A DNA stretch of 64,000 bases from Anderseniella sp963700735 (GTDB taxonomy: Bacteria > Pseudomonadota > Alphaproteobacteria > Rhizobiales > Aestuariivirgaceae), in assembly GCA_963700735.1 (NCBI GenBank), contig CAVOYR010000007.1, positions 442,566-506,565 on the forward strand, read 5' to 3'. Positions within the stretch are counted from its first letter, which is position 1; each line of letters starts with the position of its first letter. Of the stretch, positions 61,946 through 64,000 are shown piece by piece. The notes beneath the pieces are model-generated. The model saw only the letters and a list, made by a program, of their open reading frames with translations. It was not told the DNA's origin and ran no database searches. Both the position numbers and the translations under genes were made by a program.

Positions 61946-62935
61946 ATGTTGAAGATCACAGACAAACCGTCGCAGACGTTCGCCTTCCTGCTGGTGGACG
62001 GCTTTGCCCTGATGTCGTTTGCCTCGGCCATAGAGCCGTTGCGGGCCGCCAACACCATCGCCGAGCGTGAATTGTACCGCTTTGTCAGCGTGTCGATTGA
62101 TGGCAAGCCGGCCACGTCATCGATCGGCGCGCAGATGCCGTGCCAGATGGCGGTGGGTGATCCGATCGACGCTGATACGCTGATCGTGTGTGCCGGAGGG
62201 AGGCCGTGGGACATCCAGGACCGCAAGACGCTGGGCTGGATCAGGCAGCTGTCGCGGCGCGGGGTGCGCATCGGCGGGGTGTCGGGCGGACCCTACGTGC
62301 TGGCTCGCGCCGGCATCATGGAAGGCCGTCACATGACCATCCACTGGGAGCACGCACCGGCGCTGTCGGAAGAGTATCCTGAGCTGTTGCTGACCCGGTC
62401 GCGCTATATCATTGACCGGGACCGGCTGACCTGCGCCGGCGGCATTGCCGCGCTGGACATGATGCACGCCATCATTGCCGAAGATCAGGGCAAGCTGTTT
62501 GCGATCCAGGTGTCCGACTGGTTCCTGCACCGGGATGTGGCGCTGGCATCATCGCCGCAGCGCGCCTCGCTCACCCAGCGCTACGGCATTCACCGTCAGG
62601 ACATCATTCACGCGCTGGAAATCATGGAGAGCAACATCGCCACCCCGCTCGACAGGGCCACGGTGGCGTCTCGGGTTCACCTGTCGACACGCCAGCTCGA
62701 CCGGCTGTTTGCCAGCCTGCTGGGCACAAGTTTTGCGGATCACTACCGCACCATCCGGCTTGAGCGGGCGCGCAACCTGCTGCTGCAGTCCACCTTGCCC
62801 ATCACCGAGGTGGCCCTGGCCTGCGGCTTTGCCAATGCCAGCCATTTTTCGCGGGCCTATTCGGCAATGTTTTCCATCGCCCCGCGGCGCGACAGGTTCC
62901 AGGCGGGACGGCTCTCGCAACCCGCCCGCACCTGA
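61946..62935 (+). CDS. GlxA/GbdR-type transcriptional regulator with AraC DNA-binding domain
   Basis: A 329-aa regulator. The N-terminal DJ-1/PfpI-like domain (FAFLLVDGFALMSFASAIEPLRAAN, GGVSGGPYVLARAGIMEGRHMTIHWEH) is followed by two AraC helix-turn-helix motifs (LSTRQLDRLFASLLGTSFADHYRTIRLERARNLL, then ITEVALACGFANASHFSRAYSAMF; quoted in parts). It is the architecture of GbdR and CdhR, which respond to glycine betaine/dimethylglycine or carnitine. It is divergent from soxBDAG with 118 bp between starts, so it most likely activates sarcosine oxidase in response to a methylated glycine derivative. Confidence 0.9.
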   Translation: MLKITDKPSQTFAFLLVDGFALMSFASAIEPLRAANTIAERELYRFVSVSIDGKPATSSIGAQMPCQMAVGDPIDADTLIVCAGGRPWDIQDRKTLGWIRQLSRRGVRIGGVSGGPYVLARAGIMEGRHMTIHWEHAPALSEEYPELLLTRSRYIIDRDRLTCAGGIAALDMMHAIIAEDQGKLFAIQVSDWFLHRDVALASSPQRASLTQRYGIHRQDIIHALEIMESNIATPLDRATVASRVHLSTRQLDRLFASLLGTSFADHYRTIRLERARNLLLQSTLPITEVALACGFANASHFSRAYSAMFSIAPRRDRFQAGRLSQPART

Positions 62936-62943
62936 GCTGCTTG

Positions 62944-63246
62944 TCAGTAGCGCATTTCGCGCAAGGTGTTGTAGCCGGCCGGGTTGCCCACTTCGCTGGC
63001 ATCGACATAGCAGCGCGCCCGGCGCTCGCCTGCACCACGCACCTGGTACACGTCACGGCGATAAACCCGGCGGCAGGCTTCCCAGATGCCTTCGGACGGG
63101 TGCTTGCGGATGTACACCCATGAAGCCGTCCGGCCGGCGTCGCCGCGGTACAGGCCTGCCTGGGCTGGCGTGCTGGCGCCAGATGATACTGCAGCGAGGC
63201 TGGCGGCCGCCAGCAGTGCGAGTGTGACTGATCTGATATTCTTCAT
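62944..63246 (-). CDS. Small exported protein of unknown function
   Basis: A 100-aa protein with a clear Sec signal peptide (MKNIRSVTLALLAAASLAA, cleavage probably after PAQAG). The mature part is short and basic (VYIRKHPSEGIWEACRRVYRRD), with two cysteines (EACRR and ARCYVD) that could form a disulfide. I do not recognise a family. It is convergent with the GlxA-type gene, with eight bases between stops. Confidence 0.6.
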   Translation of the reverse strand: MKNIRSVTLALLAAASLAAVSSGASTPAQAGLYRGDAGRTASWVYIRKHPSEGIWEACRRVYRRDVYQVRGAGERRARCYVDASEVGNPAGYNTLREMRY

Positions 63247-63462
63247 GGTGAAGTGACCTTCGGTTGACCCCGCAGCGACCGGTCATGCAACCGGCTTGGC
63301 GGCTATTCAGGTTGAGATGTGGTTGCCTGAGCCGCATTTCAATGCACAGCGGGCACTCCTGCAAGGCAAGTTGATGTGAACAATCGACCTTCAACGGCAA
63401 TGGTGTAATTGCAATGCCGGCACAACCGGTGCAAGTGTGTGCCCTGGCGACAGGAGTACACA

Positions 63463-63831
63463 ATGAATTTCAAGACGGCTTGCACCTTGTGCTTGCTGCC
63501 ACTGGTGGCGGCATGCGCATCTAAATCTTCCAGCATTCAGGCGTCATATGTGTCGCCAGTCCAGTACGAGAGTTACACTTGCGACCAGTTGCTCGCCGAA
63601 GGCCAGCGGCTGTCCGCGCGTGCAGCCGTTGTGTCGGGTGCGCAGGACAAGAACCGCACAAGTGACGCTGTGCTGACCGGTGTGGCCGTCGTCGTGTTCT
63701 GGCCAGCCCTGTTCGCACTGGAAGGTGATGGCCAGACAGCAGCAGAGCTTGGTCGCCTGAAGGGCGAGCTTGAAGCCGTCGAGCAGGCCTCGATACGAAA
63801 GAACTGCGGCATCCAGTTCCAGAAGACCTGA
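63463..63831 (+). CDS. Small lipoprotein of unknown function
   Basis: A 122-aa protein with a lipoprotein signal: MNFKTACTLCLLPLVAACAS, lipobox VAAC. The mature part has YESYTCDQLLAEGQRLSARAAVVSGAQDKN, a short hydrophobic helix (AVLTGVAVVVFWPALFALEG) and a final RLKGELEAVEQASIRKNC coil. Related small lipoproteins occur in many proteobacteria, with no known role. CAGGAG sits seven bases before the ATG. Confidence 0.75.
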   Translation: MNFKTACTLCLLPLVAACASKSSSIQASYVSPVQYESYTCDQLLAEGQRLSARAAVVSGAQDKNRTSDAVLTGVAVVVFWPALFALEGDGQTAAELGRLKGELEAVEQASIRKNCGIQFQKT

Positions 63832-63928
63832 ATGCAAGGCACCGGTTATGCACCTGCATATCCGGTACTTTAGGGCGTGCATGCGCTTGATCTTCAATCA
63901 CTGTTGTGATCTATGCACGTCCTGGCGC

Positions 63929-64000
63929 GGAGAGGTGGCCGAGTGGTTGAAGGCGCACGCCTGGAACGCGTGTGTGCGGGAAACCGTACCGAGGGTTCGA
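63929..64000 (+). tRNA. tRNA-Ser (anticodon GGA), cut by the window end
   Basis: GGAGAGGTGGCCGAGTGG is the acceptor/D-arm start typical of bacterial tRNA-Ser. The anticodon stem CACGC...GCGTG encloses CTGGAAC, so the anticodon is GGA (reads UCC/UCU). A long variable arm follows, as expected for serine, then GGTTCGA of the T loop. The T-stem 3' half, acceptor 3' strand and CCA end lie outside the window. Confidence 0.95.

Overview
The window is GC-rich chromosomal DNA of an alphaproteobacterium, most likely a member of the Hyphomicrobiales (Rhizobiales). Evidence for this is a RegB/RegA (ActS/ActR) redox two-component pair, a class I lysyl-tRNA synthetase, an MmcB-type protein, a short HisG with HisZ, many TRAP/ABC importers, and three copies of an intergenic palindromic repeat of a kind I recall from Hyphomicrobiales genomes. 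I found no transposase, integrase, phage module or CRISPR array.

Layout. 0-4.3 kb: regB-regA, an MmcB-family gene and a two-gene ABC exporter. 4.6-9.3 kb: an operon of carotenoid-type desaturase, PlsC acyltransferase and CrtQ-like glycosyltransferase, then a convergent GT4 gene. 9.5-11.7 kb: pobA and pyrC. 11.9-17.1 kb: a branched-chain amino-acid-type ABC importer whose livF, livH and livM are riddled with one-base frameshifts. 17.1-18.6 kb: a phosphoethanolamine-methyltransferase-like gene and a BetI-like repressor. 18.7-20.4 kb: gap-rpe. 20.7-24.3 kb: hisS-hisZ-hisG, with a foreign-looking low-GC block inside hisS. 24.4-28.9 kb: SnoaL-like protein, a frameshifted benzoate-CoA-ligase-like gene, a hydrolase, a CAP protein and a TPR protein. 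28.9-32.2 kb: TerB-like gene and a frameshifted DinG-like helicase.

32.3-42.1 kb is mostly housekeeping: class I LysRS, M24 peptidase, MFS exporter, DUF457 membrane protein, CorA behind a LexA-like S24 repressor, DUF952-pyrD-arsC, and an FAH-family hydrolase. 42.2-46.4 kb: a FadR-type regulator divergent from a TRAP transporter (dctPQM). 46.5-51.3 kb: cytochrome c, malate synthase G, a threonate/3-hydroxyisobutyrate-type dehydrogenase and an agmatinase-family ureohydrolase. 51.4-56.6 kb: a complete type II DMSO-reductase-family molybdoenzyme operon (gamma, beta, alpha, chaperone) of unknown substrate. 56.6-62.9 kb: heterotetrameric sarcosine oxidase soxBDAG, divergent from a GlxA/AraC-type regulator. 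The end holds two small exported proteins and a tRNA-Ser cut off by the window edge.

How it fits together. Methylated-amine metabolism recurs (PMT-like methyltransferase, BetI-like repressor, sarcosine oxidase with a GbdR-like regulator). Aromatic catabolism is suggested by pobA and the benzoate-CoA-ligase cluster. Redox control (RegBA), the periplasmic molybdoenzyme and a soluble cytochrome c suggest flexible respiration. The observations most worth checking are the mosaic hisS, the orphan molybdoenzyme operon, the three-copy palindromic repeat, and the tight clusters of frameshifts, which may be real decay or assembly error.
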